Positions 8,371 through 16,048 of a DNA stretch of 64,000 nt are shown here, one piece after another. The stretch spans positions 7,344 to 71,343 of the forward strand of contig JAZSRC010000046.1 in the NCBI GenBank assembly GCA_045538305.1. The letters are read 5' to 3'. The DNA comes from SFHK01 sp045538305 (lineage in GTDB: Bacteria > Bacillota > Clostridia > Christensenellales > Aristaeellaceae). Below the pieces are notes generated by a model that saw only the letters and a program-made list of their open reading frames with translations, searched no databases and was not told where the DNA came from. A program made the translations under genes and the position numbers. The first letter of the stretch is position 1. Each line of letters starts with the position of its first letter.

Positions 8371-9213
8371 TTACATCTTGGAGCGCAGGAAATCGACAGC
8401 CTTCCTGATATCTTCCTCGGGGGAAGCGCCAACCTCGCGTTCAATGGTGAGGAAGCCTTTGTAGCCGATATCCTCAAGCGCTTTAAGATAGGCGTCAAAC
8501 GGTACGCCGCCTTCTCCGAGCGGAACCTCAAGGAAAGCGGGATCGGTTACGAGAGCATCGTCGCGCACCAGGCCATAGATTGCCTCGGGATTGGCCTCGC
8601 GCAGCCTGAGACCGTCCTTCGCATGCGTGTGAACAATGTAATCCTTCAGGTTGTGAACGGCCTTTGCCGGATCATCGCCCGTTACCATAATAAGGTTTGC
8701 GGGGTCGAGGTTTACGGCAACGCCGGTGGAATGAAGGGAATCCAGGAAGCCCTTCAGAACAAGGCTTGTTTCGGGGCCGGTTTCAATGGCAAAATGCGCG
8801 TTCAGGCTGTCGGCATAGGCTGCAAGCTGACCGCATGCATCCTGCATGATCTTGAAGCGCGGATGATTGCTGTCTGCCGGCACCACGCCGATATGGGTGG
8901 TTACAACGTCGGTTTCCAGTTCCTTGGCCAGATCCAGAATACGCTTGGATTTTTCAATCAGCATGGGGTTTTCTTCGGCGTTTCCAAAGCCATGTCCAAG
9001 ATCGCCGCACAGGGCGGAAATGACGAGACCGCGCGCCTTTACTTCGTTCAGGAATGCGCGGCGCTTTTCGCCAACAAGGTTCTCGGGGGACATTTCCCCT
9101 CTGGTTGCATATACCTGAATACCCTGAGCGCCGAGGGAGGCTACAATATCCAGCGCCTCGAGAAAGGGTTTGCGGAAGGAATCGAGTATAATGCCGATCG
9201 GGAACGTTTGCAT
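8371..9213 (-). CDS. Sugar phosphate isomerase/epimerase-like TIM barrel (AP_endonuc_2 family)
   Basis: 280 aa from ATG 9213; GAGG is 11 nt upstream. An alternative GTG at 9225 overlaps the same ribosome site. It shows IGIILDSFRKPFLEALDIVASLGAQGIQVY split over residues 5-35, the metal-ligand pattern VVTTHIGVVP, HFAIETGPE, VNLDPANLIM, VHTHAKDG and FLTIEREVG near the C-terminus, typical of xylose-isomerase-like metal-dependent barrels. It probably isomerises or epimerises a sugar or polyol derivative. It is monocistronic, with a promoter at 9251-9279 and a terminator at 8322-8360. Confidence 0.85.
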   Translation of the reverse strand: MQTFPIGIILDSFRKPFLEALDIVASLGAQGIQVYATRGEMSPENLVGEKRRAFLNEVKARGLVISALCGDLGHGFGNAEENPMLIEKSKRILDLAKELETDVVTTHIGVVPADSNHPRFKIMQDACGQLAAYADSLNAHFAIETGPETSLVLKGFLDSLHSTGVAVNLDPANLIMVTGDDPAKAVHNLKDYIVHTHAKDGLRLREANPEAIYGLVRDDALVTDPAFLEVPLGEGGVPFDAYLKALEDIGYKGFLTIEREVGASPEEDIRKAVDFLRSKM

Positions 9214-9250
9214 AGTTTGACGCACCTCGCTTGTATTTGATACTTATTTC

Positions 9251-9279
9251 ATTTTACAGCATATTGATAGAAATTGCAA
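9251..9279 (-). promoter_or_regulatory. Promoter of the TIM-barrel gene
   Basis: Minus strand: TTGCAA (9279-9274), 17-nt spacer, TAAAAT (9256-9251). It is back to back with the plus-strand promoter at 9304-9332. Confidence 0.65.
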
Positions 9280-9303
9280 CATTTTTTCATCCGGCGTATT
9301 CGG

Positions 9304-9332
9304 TTGATGAATTCTGCCGGACGTGGTATAAT
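9304..9332 (+). promoter_or_regulatory. Promoter of the large membrane protein gene
   Basis: TTGATG (9304-9309), 17-nt spacer, TATAAT (9327-9332). The expected transcript start near 9339 lies downstream of several in-frame ATG codons, which fixes the translation start of the next gene at 9364. Confidence 0.75.
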
Positions 9333-9363
9333 GAATACCGACGTAAGTATTTTCGGAGGCAGT

Positions 9364-11385
9364 ATGGTTGGAATACTGGTACTGATCTGGTTCATGGCGT
9401 CAGGCATCTGGCAGGGAATGAACCTGTTTTACGGAAAAACAGCGGTTAAGCAGATATGGCTTGGAAGCGTGATTGGTCTTATTGAAATGATGTGGTTTCC
9501 GAGTCTTTTTGCTTATCTGTTCGACTTTACAATGACCGCGCAGCTTTTTGCAATCGCGCTGTCGACAATGCTCGCCGTGTTATCTGTGATCTGCTTTGTT
9601 TATAGGAAGCGCAGAGCGGATATAAAAAGAATTGCTTCGAATACAAAGGAAATGCCTTTATGGTTGCTGGTTACTTTGGTGGCGCCGATGGTTGTGTTGG
9701 CTGCTTATCTTCAGTATACCCATAATCTTCGCATTGTGGACGGCGCATATCATGTGGGGCAATCTACCTACGGGGATCTTTGCATGCATGTCGGTTTTGC
9801 AACCGGACTGATCGGGCAAAGCTATCCGCCGGAATATACCATCCTACCGGGCACAAAGCTTGGGTATCCTTTTTTGGTGAACGCCTTAAGCGCAACCATG
9901 CTTTTGTTCAATACGCCTCTGTCCGCGGCGTTTTTCGTGCCCGGAACTATAATGACCGTATTGATCTATATGGGCTTCGCCATTTTTGCATTTGAGTTTA
10001 CCGGAAAGCGCAGCGCCGCAGTGCTTTCCTATGTGCTCTTTGTCTTAAACGGAGGCCTTGGCTTTCTGGGTACGTTTAACAATGTCGGCGCAGATTCCTC
10101 TGCATTCGAAAATGCGCTCCATGGTTTTTATCAAACGCCAACAAATATGCCGGAGGTCAATCTCCGATGGGTGAATGCGCTTTCGGATTTGATTATCCCT
10201 CAGCGCACGCTGATGGCAGGCTGGATGTGCCTGATGCCATGCCTGTATTTGCTTATCGATGGCATAAAATCGCGAAGCTTGCGCACCTTTGCAATCCTTG
10301 GCGTTATTGCCGGCGCATTGCCCATGATTCATACGCATACGTTTCTGGGCCTTGGCGTTATAAGCTTAGGCGCTATGATCCTTTCGGTTGCGCTTGATAA
10401 AAAGCGCAGGAGGAAGACGTTTGGGAATTTTGCTTTGTATGGGTTTTTGGCCTGTGTCATTGCATTTCCGCAGCTTCTGGAGTGGACCTTTCCTCAGACG
10501 GTCGACGGCGGCTCCCTGAGAATTCTTTTCAACTGGGTAAATAACCGCGGAGACGGCAGCCTGATTGACGGATACTTCTGGTTCTGGATCAAGAATGTAG
10601 GCCTTGTGTATCTGTTTTTCCCCATCGCTGCGTTTTCTGCCAAAAAGCGGCATGTAAAGGCAGTTGCGCTGGGCGCATGCCTTTTGTATTTGCTTTCGGA
10701 ATTCGTACTGTTTCAGCCGAATGTATATGATAATATCAAGCTGTTCTTTGTTGCTTTTATCGTTATGCTTCCCGCAGCCGCGGATGTTATCGTCGATATA
10801 TACAGGCGGCTTAAGGGCGTAAGGTTCAGATGGATACTGGCGGCTGCGTTTATCTTCTGCTCGGTAGCCAGCGGTTCCGTCACCATCATGCGCGAATGTA
10901 TATCGGACTATGAAATTTTCAGCCGTGCGCATGTTGAAGCTGGGGAATTCATAAAAGAGAATACGCCGTCCGATGCCGTATTCCTTACATCCTCTAACCA
11001 TAACAATGCAGCCGCCGCCCTTGCGGGCCGGAAGATTGTGTGCGGTTCAAGCCTGTATGTGCATTTTCATGGGCTGGACTATGGACAGAAGGAAGCTGAC
11101 GCCGCTTTAATGATGGCGTACCCGGAAAAATACAAAGAACTGTACGATCAGTACAATGTCGATTACGTGTTCGTATCCTCTTATGAACGAAGCACAACCA
11201 GAATAGACTGGCGCTATATCGAAAATGTGGAAGACAGGAGAAACGAATACAGTATAGATGAAGACAAGGTGGCAGAGCTGTATCCGCTTGTATACGTGGG
11301 CGGAGAGTGGTATGATACCATCAGGATTTATGCGGTTTCTGAAAGAGCGAGGGCACTTTACGAAGAAATTAAGCAAGATCGTTAA
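9364..11385 (+). CDS. Polytopic membrane protein, GT-C glycosyltransferase-like, function unknown
   Basis: 673 aa from ATG 9364, which follows GGAGGCAGT and lies after the promoter; longer in-frame versions begin before the transcript. About 12-14 hydrophobic membrane segments are followed by a soluble C-terminal domain of about 130 residues (AHVEAGEFIKENTPSDAVFLTSS onward, interrupted here). The extracytoplasmic loop after the early helices carries DGAYHVGQSTYGDLCMHVG, an acidic/His loop. Topology, size and the terminal soluble domain resemble GT-C type lipid-linked sugar transferases, but no family signature is certain. Predicted role: transfer of a sugar or similar group at the outer face of the membrane (inference). 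Confidence 0.75.
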   Translation: MVGILVLIWFMASGIWQGMNLFYGKTAVKQIWLGSVIGLIEMMWFPSLFAYLFDFTMTAQLFAIALSTMLAVLSVICFVYRKRRADIKRIASNTKEMPLWLLVTLVAPMVVLAAYLQYTHNLRIVDGAYHVGQSTYGDLCMHVGFATGLIGQSYPPEYTILPGTKLGYPFLVNALSATMLLFNTPLSAAFFVPGTIMTVLIYMGFAIFAFEFTGKRSAAVLSYVLFVLNGGLGFLGTFNNVGADSSAFENALHGFYQTPTNMPEVNLRWVNALSDLIIPQRTLMAGWMCLMPCLYLLIDGIKSRSLRTFAILGVIAGALPMIHTHTFLGLGVISLGAMILSVALDKKRRRKTFGNFALYGFLACVIAFPQLLEWTFPQTVDGGSLRILFNWVNNRGDGSLIDGYFWFWIKNVGLVYLFFPIAAFSAKKRHVKAVALGACLLYLLSEFVLFQPNVYDNIKLFFVAFIVMLPAAADVIVDIYRRLKGVRFRWILAAAFIFCSVASGSVTIMRECISDYEIFSRAHVEAGEFIKENTPSDAVFLTSSNHNNAAAALAGRKIVCGSSLYVHFHGLDYGQKEADAALMMAYPEKYKELYDQYNVDYVFVSSYERSTTRIDWRYIENVEDRRNEYSIDEDKVAELYPLVYVGGEWYDTIRIYAVSERARALYEEIKQDR

Positions 11386-11393
11386 GGAAACAC

Positions 11394-11422
11394 TTGCGAA
11401 AAAATGAAAAGTGATTTACAAT
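11394..11422 (+). promoter_or_regulatory. Promoter of the marR-type gene
   Basis: TTGCGA (11394-11399), 17-nt spacer, TACAAT (11417-11422), 40 nt before the MarR start. Confidence 0.6.
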
Positions 11423-11461
11423 AAATATGTCTCTAATATATGCCGAGGGGACGGGTGAAAC

Positions 11462-11923
11462 ATGAACAATTTTACAAATGATACCAGAGACATTCTTGAA
11501 CGATTGGCGTGGCAGATACTGACGGTTGTTCCATTGTTTAAAAAACGGTTATTCCGAGTGGAGATCGAACAAGGTGAAAACGCTCTGCCGATGTCCTATA
11601 TACAGGTGCTTGCGGCTTTAAGTGAAGCAGAAAGCATGACTGTGTCGGAAATATCTGCTCGCTTTGATATCGCCAAACCCAACATCACGCCTTTGATTGA
11701 CAGGATGATCGAAGCGGGTTATATAAAACGCGTCAGGAATACCGTCGATCGACGCGTGGTACACGTTGTCATTCAGGATAAAGGCCGGGAGAAGGTTGAA
11801 TCGATTGTTGGGTCACTGAAGGGCAGCATTTCAAAGTGGTCAAGCGGCATCAAGAGCTCTGAAATGGTAAAAATGTCTGATGCAATTTCTGTAATCAATA
11901 ACGTATTGAAAGCATGCGAATAA
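11462..11923 (+). CDS. MarR family transcriptional regulator
   Basis: 153 aa. The winged-helix core is plain: LPMSYIQVLAALSEAESMTV, then SEISARFDIAKPNITPLIDRM as the recognition helix region, IEAGYIKRV and the wing NTVDRRVVHVVIQDKGRE with the conserved D-R-R. The terminal helices that flank the core supply dimerisation. GAGGGG is upstream of ATG. The gene is followed by the wall-binding lipoprotein gene at 12010, 86 nt on, with a strong hairpin between. The ligand and targets are unknown; autoregulation or control of 12010 is possible but not shown. Confidence 0.9.
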   Translation: MNNFTNDTRDILERLAWQILTVVPLFKKRLFRVEIEQGENALPMSYIQVLAALSEAESMTVSEISARFDIAKPNITPLIDRMIEAGYIKRVRNTVDRRVVHVVIQDKGREKVESIVGSLKGSISKWSSGIKSSEMVKMSDAISVINNVLKACE

Positions 11924-11933
11924 GAATTAAAAA

Positions 11934-11967
11934 TTTGGCGGGATGAAGCAACTTTCATCCTGCCAAA
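11934..11967 (+). promoter_or_regulatory. Hairpin between marR and the wall-binding lipoprotein gene
   Basis: A 14-bp stem (11934-11947 TTTGGCGGGATGAA against 11954-11967) with a 6-nt loop and one G-T pair. No T-run follows, so it may attenuate or stabilise rather than fully terminate. Confidence 0.5.
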
Positions 11968-12009
11968 TGCGTCATATATGGGAATTAATTCAAATGGAGG
12001 GCCGGATGA

Positions 12010-15000
12010 ATGAAGAAATTGAAACGGTACGCCGTGCTGGGCGCACTTTTGACGCTTGTGCTTGCATTGTCCGCGTGCAGCCCGCAGACCGATAAGACGG
12101 ATCCACTGTCCGATTATTCCGTGGATATCAATGTACCCTTTCCTACAAGCTCTGCGTCTTATACAACTGTTGCTCCTGAAAAGCCTCAGTATACCATCAG
12201 CACACAGGAACCTGTAAAGATTGTTGGATGGATGAACGAGACGATGGATGCACGCGAGCAGGATTCCTATACCCATCTTTCGGTAGGCAGTATCGGAACG
12301 GCGGTAAAGAATCTTCAGAAGCGTCTGATCGAGCTTGGATATATGAGCGGTACGGCGTCCGGTACATATGATCAGGCTACGGCGCAGGCCGTACGCTTGT
12401 TTGAGGCTGCATATGGCCAGAAGCAAACCGGCATCGCTTCTCCGCTTATGCAGGTATATCTGTTTTCGACAAACGCGAAGAATTATACGGGAACCGTTAT
12501 CAGCCCTACCCAGACCGTATTCACCGACGGATATACGCAGCTGGAACGCGGGAATACCGGAAGTGCGGTTGTCAGGCTGCAGAATCGCCTGATCGAGCTT
12601 GGCTATCTATCCGGCTCTGCAAGCGGTATTTTTGATACCAATACGGAGAATGCGGTAAAGGAATTTGAAGCCGCATACGGAAAGCAAAGAACCGGTATTG
12701 CTACGGTATCCCTGCAAACCTATCTGTTTTCCTCTGGAGCCTACAGAGCGGGCGACAGCACGCCTACGCCCGGCCCCGTAACGCCTACGCCTAAGCCCGT
12801 TGAAACCGAACTATACACCACGCTCCAGTACGGAAGCCGCGGAACAGCTGTAAAGAAGCTTCAGCAAAGGCTGAAGGAGCTGGGCTATTATACAGGAAAA
12901 ATTGACAACATTTACGGAACCGGAACGGTAAACGCCGTTAAGCGCTTTGAGAGCGCCTATAATCAGCCCCAGACTGGTATAGCTACCGCCGCAATGCAGA
13001 AGATCCTGTTTTCAAACAGCGCAATGCCTTATACCGAGCCCGTGTCGACGCCTACGCCCACGCCTACGATGGTGATCTATAGAACACTGTCCATAGGAAG
13101 TTATGGCAACGAGGTTACCAGACTTCAGAATCGCTTAAAGCAGCTTGGATATCTGACCGGGAAAGTGGACGGCTATTACGGAGACGATACCGCAAAGGCG
13201 GTACGCGCTTTTGAAGCAAGGTACGGAAGGGCGCAAACGGGCATCGCGACTGCAGCAATGCAGCAATATCTGTTCGCACCGGATGCGCTGAGCAGCACCT
13301 CGAAGGACGACACAATCAGCGAATACATCACGCTTAGCCAGGGCTCCTACGGTTCGGATGTTTATTCGCTTCAGCAGAGGCTGATTCAGCTGAAGTACAT
13401 GGCGGGATCGCCCGATGGCTATTATGGAAGCGCAACCGTTCAGGCGGTAAAGGCGTTTGAACGAGCACACGGAAGAAGCGAAACCGGTATTGCCACTGCC
13501 GCGCTTCAGAAAATACTGTATTCCGAAAGCGCACAGACCAATAAGGATGATGTGCAGGAAAGCGAATACAGAAGGCTCAAGAACGGAGATAAGGGCGACG
13601 ATGTTTCCAAATTGCAGCGCCGTTTGATCGAGTTGGGATACCTGACCGGAACGGTCGACGGATATTATGGCGATGGTACCGAGGCTGCAATCCGCGCGTT
13701 TGAGGCAGCATACGGCCAAAAACAGACAGGTATCGCTACACCGACACTGCAGACCTATATTTATTCCGAAAACGCGATAGAGAATCCTAATGACGACGTT
13801 GCTATCAGCTATGCAACGCTGGAAAAGGGCGATTCCGGCGACGCTGTCAAGATGCTTCAGAAGCGCCTGATCGAGCTTAAGTATCTGACGGGAAAAGCAG
13901 ACGGAAAATTCGGAGACGCGACGATGAACGCCGTAAAGGAATTTCAGAAGGCTTTGGGCCTTAAGGAAACAGGAACGGCAAACGCGGCGCTTCAGAAGGA
14001 ATTGTTTTCCGAAGACGCGCCTGTATATGTGCCTATTGAAACCGTGAATAAGAGGGCGCGTGTAACGGTCGAAAAGACGCGCGTATATTCGAATCCTGAT
14101 GGCAAGAATATGATCGGAGAATTGTATAAAAATACCGAGATTACAATTCTGAGAACCTCCGGCGAATGGGCGGAGATTCAGAATGCCGCCGGTGAGATCG
14201 GCTACGCGAAGCTTTCCGATTTTGCTATTATACAAGATGATCCGCCTACAGAGGATGACGAAGAGGAAGAAGATGAACCGCAGACGGAAGAGGATGAGCT
14301 TACCGGCGACGTTGAGTATGTTAACAAGATCGCAAAGGTAAACTCCGGCGATGTGGCAATGTTCAAAAAAGCCAGTTCCAATTCTTCGATTGTTGTGAAG
14401 CTCAAAAAGGACGAGAAGGTAACGTGGCTCAGAACCAACGGAAGCTGGGCGGAGATCTTGCATTCCAATGGTCAGAAGGGCTATATGTACAAAAAGTATC
14501 TGACTGCGACCGATGAACCGGCAGGCGCAAGCATGTACACGCAGCTGGAAACCGGGAAAACCGGCGAAAAGGTAAAGCAGATGCAGCGCCGCCTTAAGGA
14601 GCTTGGCTACTTTGACGGCACCATCGGCGGAAATTACCTTACAAAAACGACCGCTGCCGTAAAAGCATTCCAGGCAGCGATCGGTATGGAACAGACGGGT
14701 ATAGCCACCGTTGCGCTTCAGGAGCTTATGTTCTCACCTGCGGCTCCTGCAGAAGGATGGTACAAAAATGTGCCTATGAACGCCTATCCGACGCTCGAAT
14801 ACGGTAAATCCAATGAATTTGTTGGCGAAATGCAGCTCAGGCTCATTAGCTTCGGCCTTCTGAATTCCGATGACTGCACGTTCTCCAAATTTGATGAAGC
14901 GACCAGAAAGGCAGTGATCACGCTGCAGGAGAGACTGGGCTTCACCTATGCCGACGGCGCGGCGACGCCCGAAATCCAGGCGTTCCTGGCATCGCCTGCG

Positions 15001-15024
15001 GCTGAATACCTGAATAAAGATTAA
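12010..15024 (+). CDS. Wall-binding lipoprotein with nine PG_binding_1 units and two SH3-like domains
   Basis: 1004 aa. A lipobox (ALSAC, Cys23) marks a lipoprotein. Seven peptidoglycan-binding units of about 70 aa follow from residue 87 to 671, each with the pattern Y-x-x-L-x-x-G-x-x-G-x-x-V-x-x-L-Q-x-R-L and an ending like GIATxxLQ. Then come an SH3_3-like domain (about 680-740), a Glu/Asp-rich linker (about 745-770), a second SH3-like domain (about 775-835), and units eight (843 on) and nine (926 on, the most divergent). Linkers are Thr/Pro rich. No catalytic domain is present, so this is a cell-wall tether or scaffold, not a hydrolase. GGAGG precedes the ATG. Its stop overlaps the convergent 15021 gene by 4 bp. 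Confidence 0.9.
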   Translation: MKKLKRYAVLGALLTLVLALSACSPQTDKTDPLSDYSVDINVPFPTSSASYTTVAPEKPQYTISTQEPVKIVGWMNETMDAREQDSYTHLSVGSIGTAVKNLQKRLIELGYMSGTASGTYDQATAQAVRLFEAAYGQKQTGIASPLMQVYLFSTNAKNYTGTVISPTQTVFTDGYTQLERGNTGSAVVRLQNRLIELGYLSGSASGIFDTNTENAVKEFEAAYGKQRTGIATVSLQTYLFSSGAYRAGDSTPTPGPVTPTPKPVETELYTTLQYGSRGTAVKKLQQRLKELGYYTGKIDNIYGTGTVNAVKRFESAYNQPQTGIATAAMQKILFSNSAMPYTEPVSTPTPTPTMVIYRTLSIGSYGNEVTRLQNRLKQLGYLTGKVDGYYGDDTAKAVRAFEARYGRAQTGIATAAMQQYLFAPDALSSTSKDDTISEYITLSQGSYGSDVYSLQQRLIQLKYMAGSPDGYYGSATVQAVKAFERAHGRSETGIATAALQKILYSESAQTNKDDVQESEYRRLKNGDKGDDVSKLQRRLIELGYLTGTVDGYYGDGTEAAIRAFEAAYGQKQTGIATPTLQTYIYSENAIENPNDDVAISYATLEKGDSGDAVKMLQKRLIELKYLTGKADGKFGDATMNAVKEFQKALGLKETGTANAALQKELFSEDAPVYVPIETVNKRARVTVEKTRVYSNPDGKNMIGELYKNTEITILRTSGEWAEIQNAAGEIGYAKLSDFAIIQDDPPTEDDEEEEDEPQTEEDELTGDVEYVNKIAKVNSGDVAMFKKASSNSSIVVKLKKDEKVTWLRTNGSWAEILHSNGQKGYMYKKYLTATDEPAGASMYTQLETGKTGEKVKQMQRRLKELGYFDGTIGGNYLTKTTAAVKAFQAAIGMEQTGIATVALQELMFSPAAPAEGWYKNVPMNAYPTLEYGKSNEFVGEMQLRLISFGLLNSDDCTFSKFDEATRKAVITLQERLGFTYADGAATPEIQAFLASPAAEYLNKD
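12268..14022 (+). repeat. Seven tandem coding repeats (PG_binding_1 units 1-7)
   Basis: Units begin with the tyrosine codons opening YTHLSVG, YTQLERG, YTTLQYG, YRTLSIG, YITLSQG, YRRLKNG and YATLEKG. Identity is clear in protein but has drifted in DNA, so this is an old amplification and not a fresh minisatellite. Unit plus linker is about 230-280 bp. Confidence 0.85.
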
Positions 15025-15518
15025 AGCGAAATTCGATAAGCGGATTCCTCTTGGGCGAGCGCAGTCAGAAAGCGCTCGCCCGCTTCTGTCTTTGCGATCA
15101 GCTGAACCGCCTTTTTTGCGTTTTCTATAAACGCGGGATCCAGCGCTTTTTTCCCGTAGGTGCATAAGGGACAGATCATATACGCACGCCTGTCCATACG
15201 TACATCCCACTCGCTGCGTTTCTTCGAAAAAAAGGGAACAAGGGGAAATATGCGGCATTGAAACGGTCGGCTTTCCCGATCGCACAGACCGTCGCATAGA
15301 AGAATTTTAGCCTTTATTCTGGTTACAGGCAGGCGCGTGTCGCCCTTTTTTCCCCATGCCATGTCCTCGCATTCCTCTTGGGGAAACAGCCATACTCCCT
15401 GGCCTGCATCTTCACTGGGCTTACAGCATGCATGATCACATAACAGACCACAGTCTGTTTTTAAAGGAGTGACGTTTTCAAGCAGTTTACGCGCCTCAAA
15501 AAATGCGTGATCGATCAT
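15021..15518 (-). CDS. YkgJ-like cysteine-cluster protein
   Basis: 165 aa with GGGAGG before ATG. Cysteines are grouped as DCGLLCDHACCKP near residue 25, CDGLCDRESRPFQCRIFPL near 77-92 and CPLC near 115. This is the pattern of the YkgJ/CxxCxxCC family of putative Zn or Fe-S proteins, in which R-P-x-x-C-R-x-F-P is a common landmark. Function is not established. It has its own promoter (15557-15585), back to back with that of the ferredoxin gene. Confidence 0.72.
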   Translation of the reverse strand: MIDHAFFEARKLLENVTPLKTDCGLLCDHACCKPSEDAGQGVWLFPQEECEDMAWGKKGDTRLPVTRIKAKILLCDGLCDRESRPFQCRIFPLVPFFSKKRSEWDVRMDRRAYMICPLCTYGKKALDPAFIENAKKAVQLIAKTEAGERFLTALAQEESAYRISL

Positions 15519-15556
15519 ATCGTATTCCTCCCGGACGGTATTTTGTGTCTTAAAGA

Positions 15557-15585
15557 ATCATAGCATAAAATGTGCAAATTAACAA
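15557..15585 (-). promoter_or_regulatory. Promoter of the cysteine-cluster gene
   Basis: Minus strand: TTGTTA (15585-15580), 17-nt spacer, TATGAT (15562-15557) preceded by TGC, an extended -10. It abuts the ferredoxin -35 at 15586. Confidence 0.6.
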
Positions 15586-15614
15586 TTGCATTTCGCGTCC
15601 GTAGGTGATATAAT
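15586..15614 (+). promoter_or_regulatory. Promoter of the ferredoxin gene
   Basis: TTGCAT (15586-15591), 17-nt spacer, TATAAT (15609-15614), 30 nt before the start codon. Confidence 0.75.
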
Positions 15615-15643
15615 ATATCCATCTCAACAGAGGAGGTGTCTTC

Positions 15644-15814
15644 ATGGCATATACGATCACTGATAAGTGCATTTCTTGCGGCGCTTGCGAAGCTGAGTGC
15701 CCCGTCAACGCAATTTCTGCCGGTGATGGCAAGTACGTTATCGACGCTGATGCGTGCATTTCCTGTGGTGCTTGCGCAAGCGCTTGCCCCGTAGAGGCTC
15801 CCGAAGAGGCCTAA
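15644..15814 (+). CDS. Clostridial-type 2[4Fe-4S] ferredoxin
   Basis: 56 aa. ATG 15644 follows AGGAGGTGTCTTC and the frame ends in TAA at 15812-15814. Two C-x2-C-x2-C-x3-C-P sets are present: C-ISCGACEAEC-P at residues 9-20 and C-ISCGACASAC-P at 38-49, each ligating a [4Fe-4S] cluster by domain exchange as in classic clostridial ferredoxins. It is a low-potential cytoplasmic electron carrier, typical of anaerobes that use pyruvate:ferredoxin oxidoreductase or hydrogenase. Monocistronic: promoter at 15586, terminator at 15847. Length is exactly that of the classic 55-56 residue ferredoxins. Confidence 0.96.
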   Translation: MAYTITDKCISCGACEAECPVNAISAGDGKYVIDADACISCGACASACPVEAPEEA

Positions 15815-15846
15815 AGGAAATTCCTGAAAAAGGAAAACCATTAAAG

Positions 15847-15876
15847 ACCGACGGTTTATCCGCCGGTTTTTTATTG
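15847..15876 (+). terminator. Terminator of the ferredoxin gene
   Basis: ACCG-A-CGG, a short loop, CCG-C-CGGT (15847-15866; one mismatch), followed by a run of six T and ATT. Confidence 0.75.
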
Positions 15877-15950
15877 TGATTGAGTATTGAAGAATAGAGC
15901 ATTTTAACAAAAGTCTATAAAAGTGTTTTCGCAAAAATGCCGGAAAAGGC

Positions 15951-15979
15951 TTGGCAAATGGCGAGAAATGGTGTAGAAT
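15951..15979 (+). promoter_or_regulatory. Promoter of the second wall-binding protein gene
   Basis: TTGGCA (15951-15956), 17-nt spacer, TAGAAT (15974-15979); the expected transcript start is near 15986. Confidence 0.65.
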
Positions 15980-16048
15980 ATATAAGTAATATGGTATAGT
16001 TATGTGCGTATGCCTCTATACAGATCAACAAATGAAATGGATTCGGTC

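Noticed and set aside
12268..14022. Possible CRISPR-like or minisatellite array
   Set aside because: The periodic sequence is coding, repeat units are about 230-280 bp and diverged, and no short identical repeats with unique spacers exist.
13135..14463. 442-codon minus-strand open frame opposite the PG-binding lipoprotein
   Set aside because: It is a by-product of the coding repeats on the plus strand; the encoded protein is repetitive without a fold signature.
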